DNA from: Adiantum capillus-veneris | Taxonomy: Eukaryota; Streptophyta; Polypodiopsida; Polypodiales; Pteridaceae | Reading direction: 5' to 3' | NCBI GenBank assembly: GCA_014529385.2 | Contig: CM043966.1 | Coordinates: 106,777,587-106,841,586, forward strand | DNA length: 64,000 bases | In this document: piece after piece, positions 11,911 through 24,003 of the stretch | Layout of the letters: the number at the start of each line of letters is the position of its first letter | Position numbering within the stretch: position 1 is the stretch's first letter | Notes under the pieces: model-generated | What the model saw: only the letters and a program-made list of their open reading frames with translations | What the model was told of the DNA's origin: nothing | Databases searched by the model: none | Translations under genes and position numbers: made by a program

Positions 11911-13074
11911 GCATATCAAAGAAAATGGTAAATTGACAAGTTAAAAAATAGCAATGTGGGAGGGAACATGAAAAAATGTTTGCAAGAAAAGTCATCCATT
12001 GAGCCCATAGTAGTTTTCATTCAGAACAAGGGCTTCCTTATTGTGAATTGAGTAGTAGATGTGGTAGCAATCCAAAACTCAAAATTTAATGGTTCAAAAA
12101 TAGCACGCCAAAATCAAACCTCTCTATAGCCTCCACCAAACTCCACCTCCCCTTTTCATTGGTCGCACATACTATACCCAAATCCTAAGTTATTCACATC
12201 ATTTTACAACTAAAATGCCCATTAATTCCCCTTGAAAACTAAGGACCGATGAAATTCTAGCCGAGATTCTCCAACTTCAACCATAAATTTTCTAGACCCA
12301 ATGCTTTTAACTTTTTATATTAATCATTATCCTAGTGGATGATTTTTTTGCAACTTTATATGTACACAATAATCTTTTTTGCAACTTTATAGGTACACTA
12401 TATCCAAAAATGTGTAAGGGGATTTGTCAATTCATAATCAAAGACACAATCTTTGTTCCTCAACAGCTAGAAGTTTTTCTATGTACTTTAATTTTGTTCA
12501 TTATTGTAGGTTACTTTATATAAAATTACAGAGTTGGTCCATCACTTGAGATATATGCATTTTTATAGTAAATTAAAATATATCATACTGAAAACACATT
12601 CATTCTTTGAAATCACCCATATGAGTGCATATATTTATAACATTCACCATAGATTATTTCAACACATTTCTTTATACTTATTCTTGCACAATTTTATACT
12701 TACCATAACTATAATATACCTATTGTGCTTGGACTTAACACCTCTCACTATCATCTTCACTTGTCTTAAATAAGACTAGTATAGGTGTAGTACTATTCTC
12801 AATCTAGTGATTCACAAGTTATGTCCACCTTCAGAAAATAAGTTTGTCTCTATACCTCTATTTTTCATATGTGTTGGATACATTTTAGTGTTGAATCTTA
12901 TGTATACATTATCTCATTCTATAGACTAAATGACACTACTAATTTTTAGCAATTATTTAGGAAAGATTTCCTCAACAACAAGAAAAACAATGCGCTAGTC
13001 TATAGCACGTACCATCGAGCAATGACGAAGCACATAGATTTGCAATAGTATTAGCTGGGAACGACGGATACAAC
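11911..13074. other. AT-rich spacer, no gene seen
   Basis: Low-complexity AT-rich DNA with short hydrophobic open frames (12335-12773) that look like chance translations. No motif, LTR or RNA gene recognised. Confidence 0.5.
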
Positions 13075-13112
<38 letters not shown>

Positions 13113-13345
13113 CAAGGAAAACACTAAAGAGAAGAGAAGAAAATGCTAAAGGAAAAATTAAGGAGAAGAAAAACACCTCTTTATATGGACACAAAAGGTC
13201 TTTTGACTTTTAACCTTCATATGTCTTTTGACTTTCAACCTTCATATGTCTTTTGACTTTCCACCTTCATCTTTCATTTCATTTCCTAAACTGACCCTTC
13301 ACTTATACACTTAATACATTTTGAAAGATTTTTCTTTTTTGAGAT

Positions 13346-13393
<48 letters not shown>

Positions 13394-13590
13394 AAAACGC
13401 TAAAGTAAAAACGAAGGAGAAGAAAAACACCTCTTTTTATGGACACAAAAGGTCTTTTGACTTTCCACCTTCATATGTCTTTTGAATTTCCACCTTCATC
13501 TATCTCTTCATTTCTTAAACTCACCATTTACTTATACACTCAATATGTTTTGAAAGAATTTTTATTTTTCTGAGATTGGGGAGACTTAAT
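13075..13590. repeat. two diverged ~260-bp tandem units, each led by an (AG)n tract
   Basis: Each unit has an (AG)n run (about 13079-13107 and 13350-13388), then AGGAGAAGAAAAACACCTC, TATGGACACAAAAGGTC, repeats of TCTTTTGACTTTCAACCTTC (three in the first unit, two in the second) and ends CACTTATACACT...TTTTGAAAGA. A ~25-bp minisatellite is thus nested in a larger duplication. Confidence 0.85.
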
Positions 13591-15200
13591 GGCTTGTCTT
13601 AAATGTTGTTGACCTCTTGTTTTGTTTCATTATGCATTTTCTTTCCATAACCACTTGTTAACACAAATTAACACATTCTTGACTTATTAATTTTACTTCG
13701 GTGTGAGTATTGATAGTTGAAGCTCACTCTAGCTTGTCATAGTAATTGTATATCAAAAAGTCTTGATATCCAAGTTGTGACTCTGTCAAGTATAGCCCTC
13801 CCATGTAGATACATGTTTTGATGTAAGAGATCTTCCAGGTATGTAAATATAATAAATATTTCCTATTTTTATCTTATCTTTACCTTCATTTTCTTATGAG
13901 CTATGAAACCAACCATCTCTCACGACGTGGTCTATACTTGAAGTGAATGAAATAAGTATTGAGATGAGACTTTAGAGCCAATTTGGGAAATGTCTTAAAA
14001 ATCTGGCCATATGGACAAATCTCAAACTATTTTGTAGAACTAACTCCTTCCACAAGGTAGCACTACTTGAACAGCTCTTTCAAGCCATGCTCTCCAAACT
14101 TTGGCTAAGATTTGTTGGTGTCCATGTGTTCAAATCTTAAGATGATTTTGGAAATGGGAATTGGAAAATTCCCAAATTCACTAATATGGTGTTGATTTTG
14201 TTAACACCAATATATAATGGACTTGGATTTGGACTTGATTCGTGATCATGTAATGTCAATAGTGTTTATTGAGCTAGACTTGGAATTAATAGGAATAAAT
14301 CATTGAACGATGACTATGACCAATGCTATCTTGATTCATCATTAATAGGAATTCATCATTGAATGATGAATGTGATCAATGATATTCTGATACATTAGGA
14401 TATGACGTATATTATACTGTTTATTCTTGTGGTATGGGATACTAGAATATGTAGTATGTGGATGATGACATGCATAAGAAAATTTGTTTGTTTAATTTTA
14501 AGAGTTATAATTTTTATACATGATATGTTTGAGACATAATTTTAACCTTTTTTTGACAAGCACGATTTGTAGATTAATAACAGAACAATTGAGGATAGTT
14601 GTTTGTCTTAACGGAGAGATATATAATGGAAATTGATAAGTATTTATTTATTACACCTGATAGGTGGCAAAATCATAAGTGAATTATGGACCATGTGAAA
14701 GGATAGCAAAATTGAACATTCAAGAAATCTATAAGTAAATAAGTGTAACAGGAAAATGAACACTGCTACATGGGGGGAGATTGCACCCAGAGCTATGTGT
14801 CCTTCTTCTCTTTTGTCACCTCTCCTCTCTGTGTGTGTGTATCATTCCACTCTAGAAGGTGCACTTTCACGTGCTCTTCTCCTCTTTCTTGCTCTCTCTA
14901 TCTCTCAAACTATGTATAGCATTGATTATGTGCATGTGTGATTCATCAAGTAAAGAGATTCAATGATTTTATTACTTGGGACATGTATGTGTATTTTGTA
15001 GGTATCCCACACTCTCATTTGTTGCATCCCCCAAAAAAGCACTTGACCATAATGAACATCCAAAGTCTGGGCATTCACCTGGAAGTGTTACTGGGCAATA
15101 AACTAGCTTATAAGTGCATGTAAGACATCATTGTGGGTTGCCTAGAAGTCAGTTTTGAATGACATTGAACAGAAGAGCACGATGTTAGAGCTTGAAGATG
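13591..15200. other. AT-rich spacer, no gene seen
   Basis: Contains a short diverged repeat near 14280-14400 (AATAGGAATAAATCATTGAA-type, twice) and CT-rich and GT-rich patches near 14800-14900. No supported coding sequence. Confidence 0.45.
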
Positions 15201-16218
15201 ATTTAATCAACTCTTGAGGTATGATTATCCATAGGAGAGCACAGATTAGTCTCTTGATCAAGTAAACTAATGACTCGTTTCAGCTATCTATGGAGGTATC
15301 CAAGATTCCTAAAAAGGAACTTGACAACAAAGCAAGCTATGAACCACAATTTAGAGAAATAAATGATGTCTTGTTTGAAGCCAAAATCAGAGTCGATGAC
15401 CTAGCCCCCATTGGATAGGTCTACACAAGATTGATCAGTCTCATAAGTTGGCAAGGGAAAGGCTCACCAAAGGAAATAAAAGTTTATATGATCCTGATAC
15501 AAAGACTTGGCATGCACTCACACGCTATAAGGTGGAATTCTCAATAAGAGAAGGGAGAAACTAAAGTAGGAGGCTATATATAGGATTATTCAAAAGGAGA
15601 ATGCCGCCTCCAATGCCCCTCAAGGCCAAGACATGCCTAGAGCTCTTCAACTAGCTTTAGACAAACAGAGGGCTAAGCACAAACATTGAAATAAGACTAA
15701 ATTTGGAACATAAGAATGGGGAGGAGAATGTAGATAGTGGAAACATTCCCCCGAAAGCGGCGCCTACAAATTACTTAGCAGAGTTACCAATAGCTACTAC
15801 TTTGTAATTGTACAATCAATCAAAACCCAATATGAAAGCCTGCAAATCATACCCATTACTTATATTTGGGTTGATCATTTCCTTTTTGAGAGCCGGTTTG
15901 TATCATTCACAAGTCATTGGAGCTCTTGTACCATCTTGTAATTGAGCACTCAGTGCAGCATATCTAGAGTTGTACTCATGAACTCATAAACTGAATATCT
16001 AACTTTGAGTTGTTTGAGCTCCTATCATTTGAATCCATTCTTTTAGTTTAATTTAGTTTCTTTATTTAACTCATTTTTCCATCTGGTCTTCTGAAGTTAG
16101 ATTTCATTTGATCTGATATTTGACATTTGACTCTATAGTTCTAAACCTTGAATAGATGTCAAGTGACCAGCTCATTCCAAGGACACCCACCTCTCTACTA
16201 ATCTGGTCACGCTACCTA
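15201..16218 (+). mobile_element. 3' end of a decayed gypsy-type element: internal remnant, PPT and LTR
   Basis: A purine tract (AATGGGGAGGAGAA, about 15715-15728) is followed by TGTAGATAGTGG, the same LTR start type as at 10701 (-) and 28240 (+). The LTR runs to about 16218 and ends with the shared CCAGCTCATTCC block. The 500 bp before the PPT give short coding-like scraps (for example KGNKSLYDPDTKTWHAL near 15470) interrupted by stops. The LTR end is approximate. Confidence 0.5.
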
Positions 16219-17560
16219 GGTAAGCTCTTACAAAATGCCCAAATCTGTACATTTAAAGCATGCTCCAAAGAATGTGACAAAATTAAGAGGAATAAGCTTA
16301 AGGCCTCTCCCCGCACTTATGACCATATTTTCTAGTTGGTGTCCCAAACAATAGAAACCTTATTTTCCATGCTACCAAGTTTCCGGTTGGATGGGATGAA
16401 AAGAGGGGTTCCCAATGTGCCAGTCATATCTTTTAGATCATAGTGGGAGGTTGAAAAAATCCACCCATGCTAGATAAAAGTCCTTAAAAGTGTCTAAGGT
16501 TCCAAAGGATGGATTCCAAGGTAGCACACAGATAGGCAGAGTGTTGAAGAAGAGCAAAATTTTGGCCAAAACTTTCTCTACTATTGATGGGCCATTGAGT
16601 TGAAATGTAACGAATCCTTTTATTAGGTACTACATGAAATCCACCAAGACAATGTAATTAAGGACTCTCAAACCATACAACTAGTTAATGAGCTCCACTT
16701 TGGTCGGTACCAATGAATCCAAATACAAGTGAAGAGCTTACAAGCTTGGTTAATTGTCTCTTAATCAATGTCAGTAGGACCACCACTGTAGCGGGTTCCT
16801 GTGATAGACAACCATAGCATAGCTTTCTGATACTAACACACTCATGTCAATACACAGGGAAGTGACTTGGATGGGGCATGGAGACTCTTTGAGGTGTCCA
16901 TCTGAAGAAGTGAACCAAAGAAGAAAATATGTCAATGTCTATAAACAAATCACCAACTCACGCATCAAAAAAAAAATATATGTCCTTACTCACCGCTTTC
17001 GGTCATCGTCACGCTATTGCAATGACTAAATGGATTTGGATAGCCACAAATATTTCAAAAAAGCTTTATTAGATCTAAGGGGACAAGTCTAGAAAACCAT
17101 TCAAATAGGTTTCCCAAAGGACTAATAACACTCTCCTATAGTCAAAATGTCATAAAACAAAGATTTAAGCACTCAACACTAAACATAAGGCTCACACATG
17201 CCAGGTCACAAACCACGATAGTACTTAAAATACTTACACATGAATGAAATAGAAAGAGAAGAAGAACGCAATGCAAGTTTTGGAATTTGAATTAGAATAC
17301 CCAATCATGAGATATGTTGATTACAAATTTGAACTGAGTAGTTGCTTGATAGCACGTACGACAAAGATCCTTTCTTTATCCAAAGAAAGTCTCTTTCAAG
17401 CTAGAGCTATTGGCTTTTATACTTCAGGCTTTCAAAAATGGCCATTGGCTGGCTACTCTAGACCTTGAATACATAATAGAAATTACATCTTAGATATCTC
17501 TAGCTCTGGAATCAAAATTTGCATAGCTCAAGTACATGGTTCCCAAAAAAATAAGGTACG
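16219..17560. other. spacer with possible decayed coding scraps
   Basis: Minus-strand translation gives short continuous pieces with frequent stops, suggesting an old element, but no domain is recognisable. Plus-strand frames at 16844 and 17271 look like chance. Confidence 0.35.
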
Positions 17561-17673
17561 ATATATCAAAAATGTGCTTTTGAATTTTGTGTTCGGGTGC
17601 TTGTAAGCTATATTGGCCAAACACTCCCCCCTTCCTAGCTAATGAACGTCCTCGTGCATATTGCAAAAGATCA

Positions 17674-18246
17674 TCAGTAATTTTTAAATTGCCATTTCTC
17701 CAAGGACTTGAGTACTTTGTTGTATTTGGATACTCTCACCATGATGTCCACCTTGAAAGATAGATCTTTGAGAGGGTTGCTAAGTAGTGTGCTTTGGTAT
17801 GCCACATGTTGTGCTTGAAGCTCCTTTGTTGATGGATTGAAAATGTTTGAATCCATTTCAAAAAATCCTGTCATGAATGCTTCAAATGTTTGTATGTAGT
17901 GTGAAGGCAAGCACATGATGCATGCATATATTCCCATGATGACATTTTTGGATGTTGCCTCTTGCAGTTCCCAACTGATGCCACTGGTGCCTTCAAGAAG
18001 ACTTCCCAAGTATGATCCACTTTGTTAATGTCATTGAAAGCTTCTATGCATGTGATAATCATTTTTTCTATTTTGCATGTCATCTGGCCTGTTAGATTGG
18101 GGAGTCTTACCATACACTGAGAGACATTTTTCAAGTGAACCAAAAATTCGAGCAAATATTTCTACGGCATGGGCCCATATTGTCCTATGTGGTACGATGT
18201 AGGCACTTGCTTCCATGTGGCTCATGCACTCCCTCCCACATCGCAT
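17674..18246 (-). pseudogene. unrecognised minus-strand coding-like segment
   Basis: Open stretches of 111, 94 and 71 codons overlap in different minus frames. One contains MGSLLEGTSGISWELQEATS and KDLSFKVDIMVRVSKYNKVL. No domain is recognised. The mild coding look is similar to the 20.3-23.9 kb remnant and could be part of another decayed element, or chance. Confidence 0.25.
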
Positions 18247-18525
18247 ACTCAGTCAAGACACAATCATGAGGTTCAAGAGGGGGTGTCTTTTCACAAAAAA
18301 ATCAAGTGGGAACCTCGGTTGATTCTCTCGAATAAGACTAGAAAAAGACTTTTTGCACACCTCACGTTTTTTTTCCAAACTCACGTTATGTGAGTGATTT
18401 TATAAAAGATAAACAAACAAATAAATACAACTCCATGCCCATACCGATCCATGGAGCAACATACAATGTAGACCGTACATAGAACACGTCCATCTCTAAA
18501 CCCTCGGCTAGTGTGTGCCACAATG

Positions 18526-18560
18526 CCCCCCCCCCCCCCCCCCCCCCGCCCCCCCCCCCC
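18526..18560. repeat. poly-C tract
   Basis: About 35 bases of C with single G interruptions, a likely replication- or assembly-sensitive homopolymer. Confidence 0.95.
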
Positions 18561-18651
18561 GCGACCTTGGGGCCTCGCTAGTTGTATAGCGACGAGCAGC
18601 TTCGTAATTCTCACCTTGCACTACCCCTCATCTCAATAATATTTTCATTGA

Positions 18652-18949
18652 CACCTCACTTTCTATTCACTACAAAAAGTTTGAGCGGAAAAGAAAATAG
18701 CCAAGCCTCCTAAAGGATGAAAACTTTGAGCTGAAAAAAAAAGTTAAAAAATAGCCAAGCCTCTTTTTAAGGATAAAAAGTTTGACTTGAACTTTTTTAT
18801 TAAAAAAATAGCCAAAGTTCAACTCAAACTTTTTATCCTTAGGAGGCTTGGTTTTTTTTTATTAAAAAATTCAAGATAAACTTTTCATCCTCAAGAGGCT
18901 TGGCTTTTTTTTTCAACTCAAAATTTTTGTAGTGAATGAAAGTGAGGTG
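18652..18949. mobile_element. fold-back (MITE-like) element with CACTA-like inner ends
   Basis: Left end CCTCACTTTCTATTCACTAC pairs with right end GTAGTGAATGAAAGTGAGG. Just inside are CACTACAAAAA and TTTTTGTAGTG, like CACTA-superfamily termini. The arms each hold two copies of an AGCCAAGCCTC...AAGGAT(G/A)AAAA...TTTGA unit, direct within an arm and inverted between arms, so the 300 bp can form one long hairpin. There is no coding capacity. The inverted repeat extends beyond the CACTA ends, unusual for a simple CACTA MITE. Confidence 0.75.
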
Positions 18950-19049
18950 AGTCTTCAAGAGGGTTTGCGAGACCTGTGCATAGTCGATGTTTGCTATATC
19001 TCCGAGAGTGCTCAGGCTAGGGATGCTTAGGGAGCCTCTCCGATAGGGA

Positions 19050-19860
19050 GTGGAATCCACACAACGTAGCAGTTTAGCTAATGGTGACGTCTTGGAGATG
19101 GCTCAGTCGGAGGATCATGAGATCGGTCCAGAGGGGACACCCATTTGCTCCTCCCTCGATTGCACCTGTTTTGCACCCCTCCACTCAATATTTTCCCAGG
19201 AAGCGGCCATCCTTTCTCACTCTCTTCAGAGAGAAAATTGATGGCCCAGAATCTTTGCAATGCTCCTCAACAGGTGGGAGTCGGCTCGTGGCAAGGATGA
19301 CCCTCATTGTGGCAACAGAGAGCCATGTTCAACGGGGAGAGGCCCCTCTATGGCTTGATGCACTATTGTCTTATGGTTCGACTTTGAATATGTCCTACGG
19401 CTTGCACGGTCTATTGAGGCATATGAGGCTCTCCTTGAGGACATGCTGGTTGGAGCTAGATCTTGGCTTGTGCTTTTGGTCGGAGGTGCAGTGGTTTCTG
19501 GTTGGCAGTCGGGTAGCCCCTTCGGTGGCATCTCCAACGAGGTGATGGTTATCTTCCTATGTTTTTTATGTACTGCTAGTTGTCTTGGACTCCTTCGACT
19601 CAGTGTGAGAGGGTCGATGGTAGTGGAATCTAATGCAATCTAGCTCGTCTTTATGAGTCTTTCTATAATAGGTTTTTAGGCTTCCTTGTACATAAAAAGC
19701 CTAGTCTATGTACTTGTGTATGGTTGTGGATTTTTTATGAAGGTGGTAGATGCCCTCGCTCGTTGTGAGGAGGGATTTCTGTAATTCTTTTTGGATTTAA
19801 TATATCACTCACTGTTAGTGAGTTTTGCCAAAAAACAAAAAGGGAATAGAGTCTTCTTTT
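19050..19860 (+). other. GC-richer segment, possible retroelement 3' end
   Basis: A 154-codon frame (19081-19545) and a following segment end in KVVDALARCEEGF-like translation and then TTGGATTTAATATATCACTC, a pattern reminiscent of the RNase H tail and 3' end of plant LINEs. Stops lie between the pieces and no RT motif is present. Low-confidence identification. Confidence 0.25.
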
Positions 19861-21152
19861 ACTCTATGTGTGTGTGTGTGCGCGCGCTAAATGTAAAAGT
19901 AAATACACTTTTCTTTTTTTAAAGCTCTTTTGTTAATTCCCTCAAAGAATCTACATCGGCACATGGATATGTTTTTAACTATACAATGAGAGAGAGAGTG
20001 GAAACCATCCATTAAGCTTAATTTTTTTCACTATACAGAATTGAAGGTCGACTATAGGCAAGAAGTTAGTGTTGCGTCCACTACTGCATGCTTGTCTCCT
20101 CATGTTTCTTGAAAGGGAAAATCTTAATAAAATCCATTAAGCTTGCAAGGCTGCCTCTCATTAACTTGCTCGATTTTATCGTCGCTCAAAAAAGTTTGTT
20201 GGGAGTTTGGGATTCCTCTAGATTGGGTACATCTCGCAACATTGCTATTGTAGCTATGAGGGTGTGTAGTGTATATGCTTCTATGGGCTTGATATTTTGT
20301 TTTGAATTTACAAGGACTGTGTAATTTAGCACCATCTTTCTTCTGCCCTTCAACATTCTTTGCAAGCCTTTTTGCTCTAAGTCATTGAGATTCCTCCATA
20401 AATCTTTGTACTTGCATTCTTGAGATATGTTCCTCTTGTTGTGGGTTTTTCTTGACAAGGGGAATCTCTATTTCCTCTTCTTCTTGTGTTGTCTAGTACT
20501 CTAAAGGGATATCTTATTTTCTTCTAATCTCCCCATGGAGATCTATGTCGAAGTCCATGGCTTTGCTATCTTTGGTTGGTGCTTTTGAGCTTGAGCCATC
20601 ATGCATCTTTCTTTTTGTTGGATTCGTTGACACACTCCTTGCTGCTTGAACATTATGCTGGGAATTATGTAGATCCAGTTGGAACTCTACTTCAGGGAGG
20701 TCTTCAATCATTCCAAGTACTTGATATGCAATGTGGGTCCACATTGGTCCACCATTCATGTAGCTTTTGTTCTTTTGGTTGATTTTGAGGTTGACTTCTA
20801 CCAAATTTTGCAAAATGTAGTTGCCCAAGTCGCATTTAATGGCACGATGTTGTGATAAGCAAATGGCCATGAGTACTGTCATATGTAAGAGTGGCTTGGT
20901 GTATCCAGGCAGCTTTTGCACTTTAAGATGCTATGAGATCAATCGTAGTAAGATTGATTTTTTTTTATAGATCAAGTCTTTATAGGTGAGCTTGTGGCCT
21001 TGCTGTTTGATGAAAGCTTTGTCATTATCAATTGCCTTGGTCTTTAGTAGCAAGTGTGGTGGCCAACCACTAAGTGGAGTGCTTGGAAAATGATTTCATT
21101 GGTTATCTTCAATGGCATTGTTGTTCCATTTTTGTCTGTGAGAGTTTCTTCT

Positions 21153-21418
21153 ATTGGTATTTGTGGAATTTTGGCCTACACTTATGCTTCTTCGTGTGAA
21201 TCTTATCTAGCCTACTAGGATGCCTACATGGCATTGAGCATGTGTATCCCATGTGGTAGCTTGTGGCCACTTTCCACCTAGGATTGATGATACAGTGGAT
21301 GATGTATTATCTGATGAAGTCATTTATGAGGTCATCTGTTGTATGCCTATATAAGAGGCATTGTACACACTCATTGTAAGGTTCAAGTTCAAGCATAATC
21401 TAGTCATCATTTTGAGTT

Positions 21419-21509
<91 letters not shown>

Positions 21510-21575
21510 AGTATACACACACACACACACACATGCCATGAATGCCACTCTCTTGCACCCGCCTTGATCCGACAA
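21153..21575 (+). repeat. 5' LTR of the small element
   Basis: Contains a TATA-like GCCTATATAAGAGGC (about 21341-21355), a long (CT)n tract (about 21423-21508) and a short (AC)n run before its CCGACA end. The (CT)n is much longer than in the 3' copy, showing slippage after insertion. Confidence 0.85.
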
Positions 21576-23225
21576 GTGTTATTAGAGCTTAGGTTCAGGT
21601 GTAATTGAGTTTAAGCACTTTCTCTCTTAATCACACTAATTACTTCTTGATATATTGCATTAGCATATTATACCATTAAAAAACTCTCCCCCTAACCATC
21701 ATCTAGGATATGAGCATGCTTCACTACCATGGTGATTAGGTGAGAGATAGAGTTGATTTCTTGGGCATTGCTTTGATGGATTTTGCATTTGCATTAATTA
21801 GATTGCATTGTTTTTCATTTATCCTTGACAACACTTGTTTTTGCATTTATTTATTTCAAGAGAATCTCCTTAGCTCGTGCTTTTCATAGCCTCCTTAACC
21901 ACTACATTTGGGCGAGATTAGACCCCCTAACCACTATCCTAAGTATAGGTGTGTATGTGTGTTCACTCTACCGAGGACAACTCATCTAGTGCATTTTCGG
22001 ATTCCTCCACATGAAAACGTACTTGGCATAGTGGTTTGACCACTAAATATAGTGTGGAGGTCATGGGCTACAATAGTGGATCATGGGTGGACTTCATTGC
22101 TAGCGATCAATTGCAATTTAAACCTTTTTTTGGGTCCGACTAGAAGCTCCGATCGGCTAGCTGGCTCCGGTTGCTATATTGGCTCCCGATCGGCAGCTTG
22201 CCAACTACCTCTCGCTCCAATTGACTATGCTACTGCCCCTTGTTCCCATTGACCAGTTGGCTTCACCCTTAGAGGACCCCTTGTCTCACGGGGTAGCATC
22301 ACCAAGGCACTCCCTTGGTCCTCATCCTTCCAGAGGGCGGTTTGCACACTACTTAGCATTTGAACACAAGCTCAACCCTCAAGACAAATCTAAGGGCTCA
22401 CTTCTGCAGATTTTGAGGTTTTCAAAAGCATAATCAAATGAGGATTCTCACTATCAAGCAGAAGAAAAAGGTTCGTTCTTATTGTGAAGAGGAGCTTCAC
22501 CCCAATGAAGAGGTGCTTCACATACAAAAAATGTCTCAAGCTTGTTAAAAAAATGTAAGGCTTCCAAAAGGGAAGGAGGGGGGGGGGGGGATCTTCTCCA
22601 GCATTCTAGAAGTTTTCACACACAAGCATATTTTGCATCAAGGGATGCATTACACCAAAGCCACCACGCACCATTCTTTTGTTATGTATGTTTAAACATC
22701 CATCACTAAAGAATGAATATCCATCACTAAAGATATTAAGGGGAGGCAACTTAAGCATTTTTGTATTTTTGGCATTGCATTTGTATTCAATAAAAATACA
22801 AAGATGATCCTTGTCAAGGGGAGGAAAGCGACACCATGCAACAAAATCAGATGTAGGAAGAGAAGGAAGAGGAAAGATCAAAGTAGCAAAAATTTCTCAA
22901 GGACCATGACCATGGCAGATTATTTTGCCTTCACCTCTTGCAATTGATACATGTTGGAGATAGCTTTGAGCGGATGGCTCAGCTTGGTCTTGGAATTGTA
23001 GACATTGTTTTGAGGGGAGGCGTTTTTCATTTTGTCTCTTGGATTAGAGGCATGTAGCAGGCTCTTGAATAAGAGACTTGCAATGGTCTCTTGGATTAGA
23101 GAGATTCTTTAGCTCTTGGATTGGAGCGTGTCACATAGATTGGGGATGTCAGATTATTGTGCTCATGTGTTGGAGTGGTATGAGTGTATTGTGCCATTTG
23201 TCATAGCCCAAACCCCAAAGGGAGG
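21576..23225 (+). other. non-coding interior of the small LTR element
   Basis: Starts with the PBS-like GTTATTAGAGCTT and ends at the polypurine tract. A poly-G run lies near 22577-22590. Open frames (up to about 90 codons) have no retroelement motif, so no gag or pol is present. Confidence 0.7.
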
Positions 23226-23500
23226 ATTGTTGGGATTTGTGGGCTTTTGGCCTACGCTTATGCTTCTTTGTGTCAATCTTCTCTAGTCTATTAGGCTGCC
23301 TACATGGCATTGGGCATGTGTATCCCATGTGGTAGCATGTGGCCACTTTCCACCTAGGACTGTTGACATAGTGGATGATGTATTATCTGATGAAGTCACC
23401 CATGAGGTCATCTATTGTATGCCTATATAAGAGGCATTGTACACCCTCACTGTAAGGTTCAAGTTCAAGCATAATCTAGTCATCATTTTAGTCCTCGTTG

Positions 23501-23535
<35 letters not shown>

Positions 23536-23540
23536 AGTAT

Positions 23541-23575
<35 letters not shown>

Positions 23576-23613
23576 ATGAATGCCACTCTCTTGCAACCGC
23601 CTTGATCCAACAA
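23226..23613 (+). repeat. 3' LTR of the small element
   Basis: Direct copy of the 5' LTR with the same TATA-like region (about 23422-23436), a shorter (CT)n (about 23503-23534), and a longer (AC)n (about 23542-23573). It ends CCAACAA before the CTTCT duplication. Confidence 0.85.
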
Positions 23614-24003
23614 CTTCTCCATTGTGTTGGATACTTGACATTACTTCATGTGCTTTGTGAAAGTTAGTGCCCCATGGTGGTAGACGGAAAAAACTATCCA
23701 ACTGCAGGCATCTAGCACTATTCCATCACTTTGGGCTTTTGGTGTAGAGTCCACAGTTCTTTGGGAAATATGGTTGCTTTTACCTTGGTTTCATCCGCAA
23801 GTTGGAACTTTCCAATGAATATATTTGTTGGTATTTGTTCCAAGTCTTCATCTAAATCTACTTTAATGCAAACTTGACCATAAACTGAAAATTGAGCATA
23901 ATCGAAGCAAATGTGATCCAAATTTGACCAACTTTACCAATGTGTCTAAGATAACCACAAACACTAGGGAGAATTGATTTAAGTTAATTTTGGGCTAAGG
24001 GTA

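Larger units (their letters stand above)
21153..23613 (+). mobile_element. 2.46-kb non-autonomous LTR retrotransposon
   Basis: Two direct LTRs (21153-21575 and 23226-23613) flank 1.65 kb without coding capacity. Shared blocks include GCCTACATGGCATTG, GTGTATCCCATGTGGTAGC, GTGGCCACTTTCCACCTAGG and GCCTATATAAGAGGCATTG. A PBS-like GTTATTAGAGCTT follows the first LTR; a purine tract AAAGGGAGG precedes the second. CTTCT lies immediately outside both ends (21148-21152 and 23614-23618), a 5-bp target-site duplication. It must have relied on proteins from another element. Size is between TRIM and LARD classes. Confidence 0.85.
20340..23921 (-). pseudogene. unidentified minus-strand ORF remnant split by a small LTR element
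   Basis: The C-terminal part (20921-20514) contains RAIKCDLGNYILQNLVEVNL and QVLGMIEDLPEVEFQL; the N-terminal part (23921-23718) reads DYAQFSVYGQVCIKVDLDED, which loosely recalls DUF4283-type plant retroelement proteins. The two lie either side of the 21153-23613 insertion. Ignoring that insertion and one copy of its 5-bp duplication, the minus frame runs through the junction without a stop. Elsewhere a frameshift near 23700 and stops show the ORF was decaying. It is probably part of an older retroelement. Confidence 0.4.

Noticed and set aside
23483-23667. Repeat-rich small proteins over the CT/AC microsatellites near 23.5 kb
   Set aside because: Translations of dinucleotide repeats (SLSLSL, HTHTHT, VCVCVC) inside an LTR.
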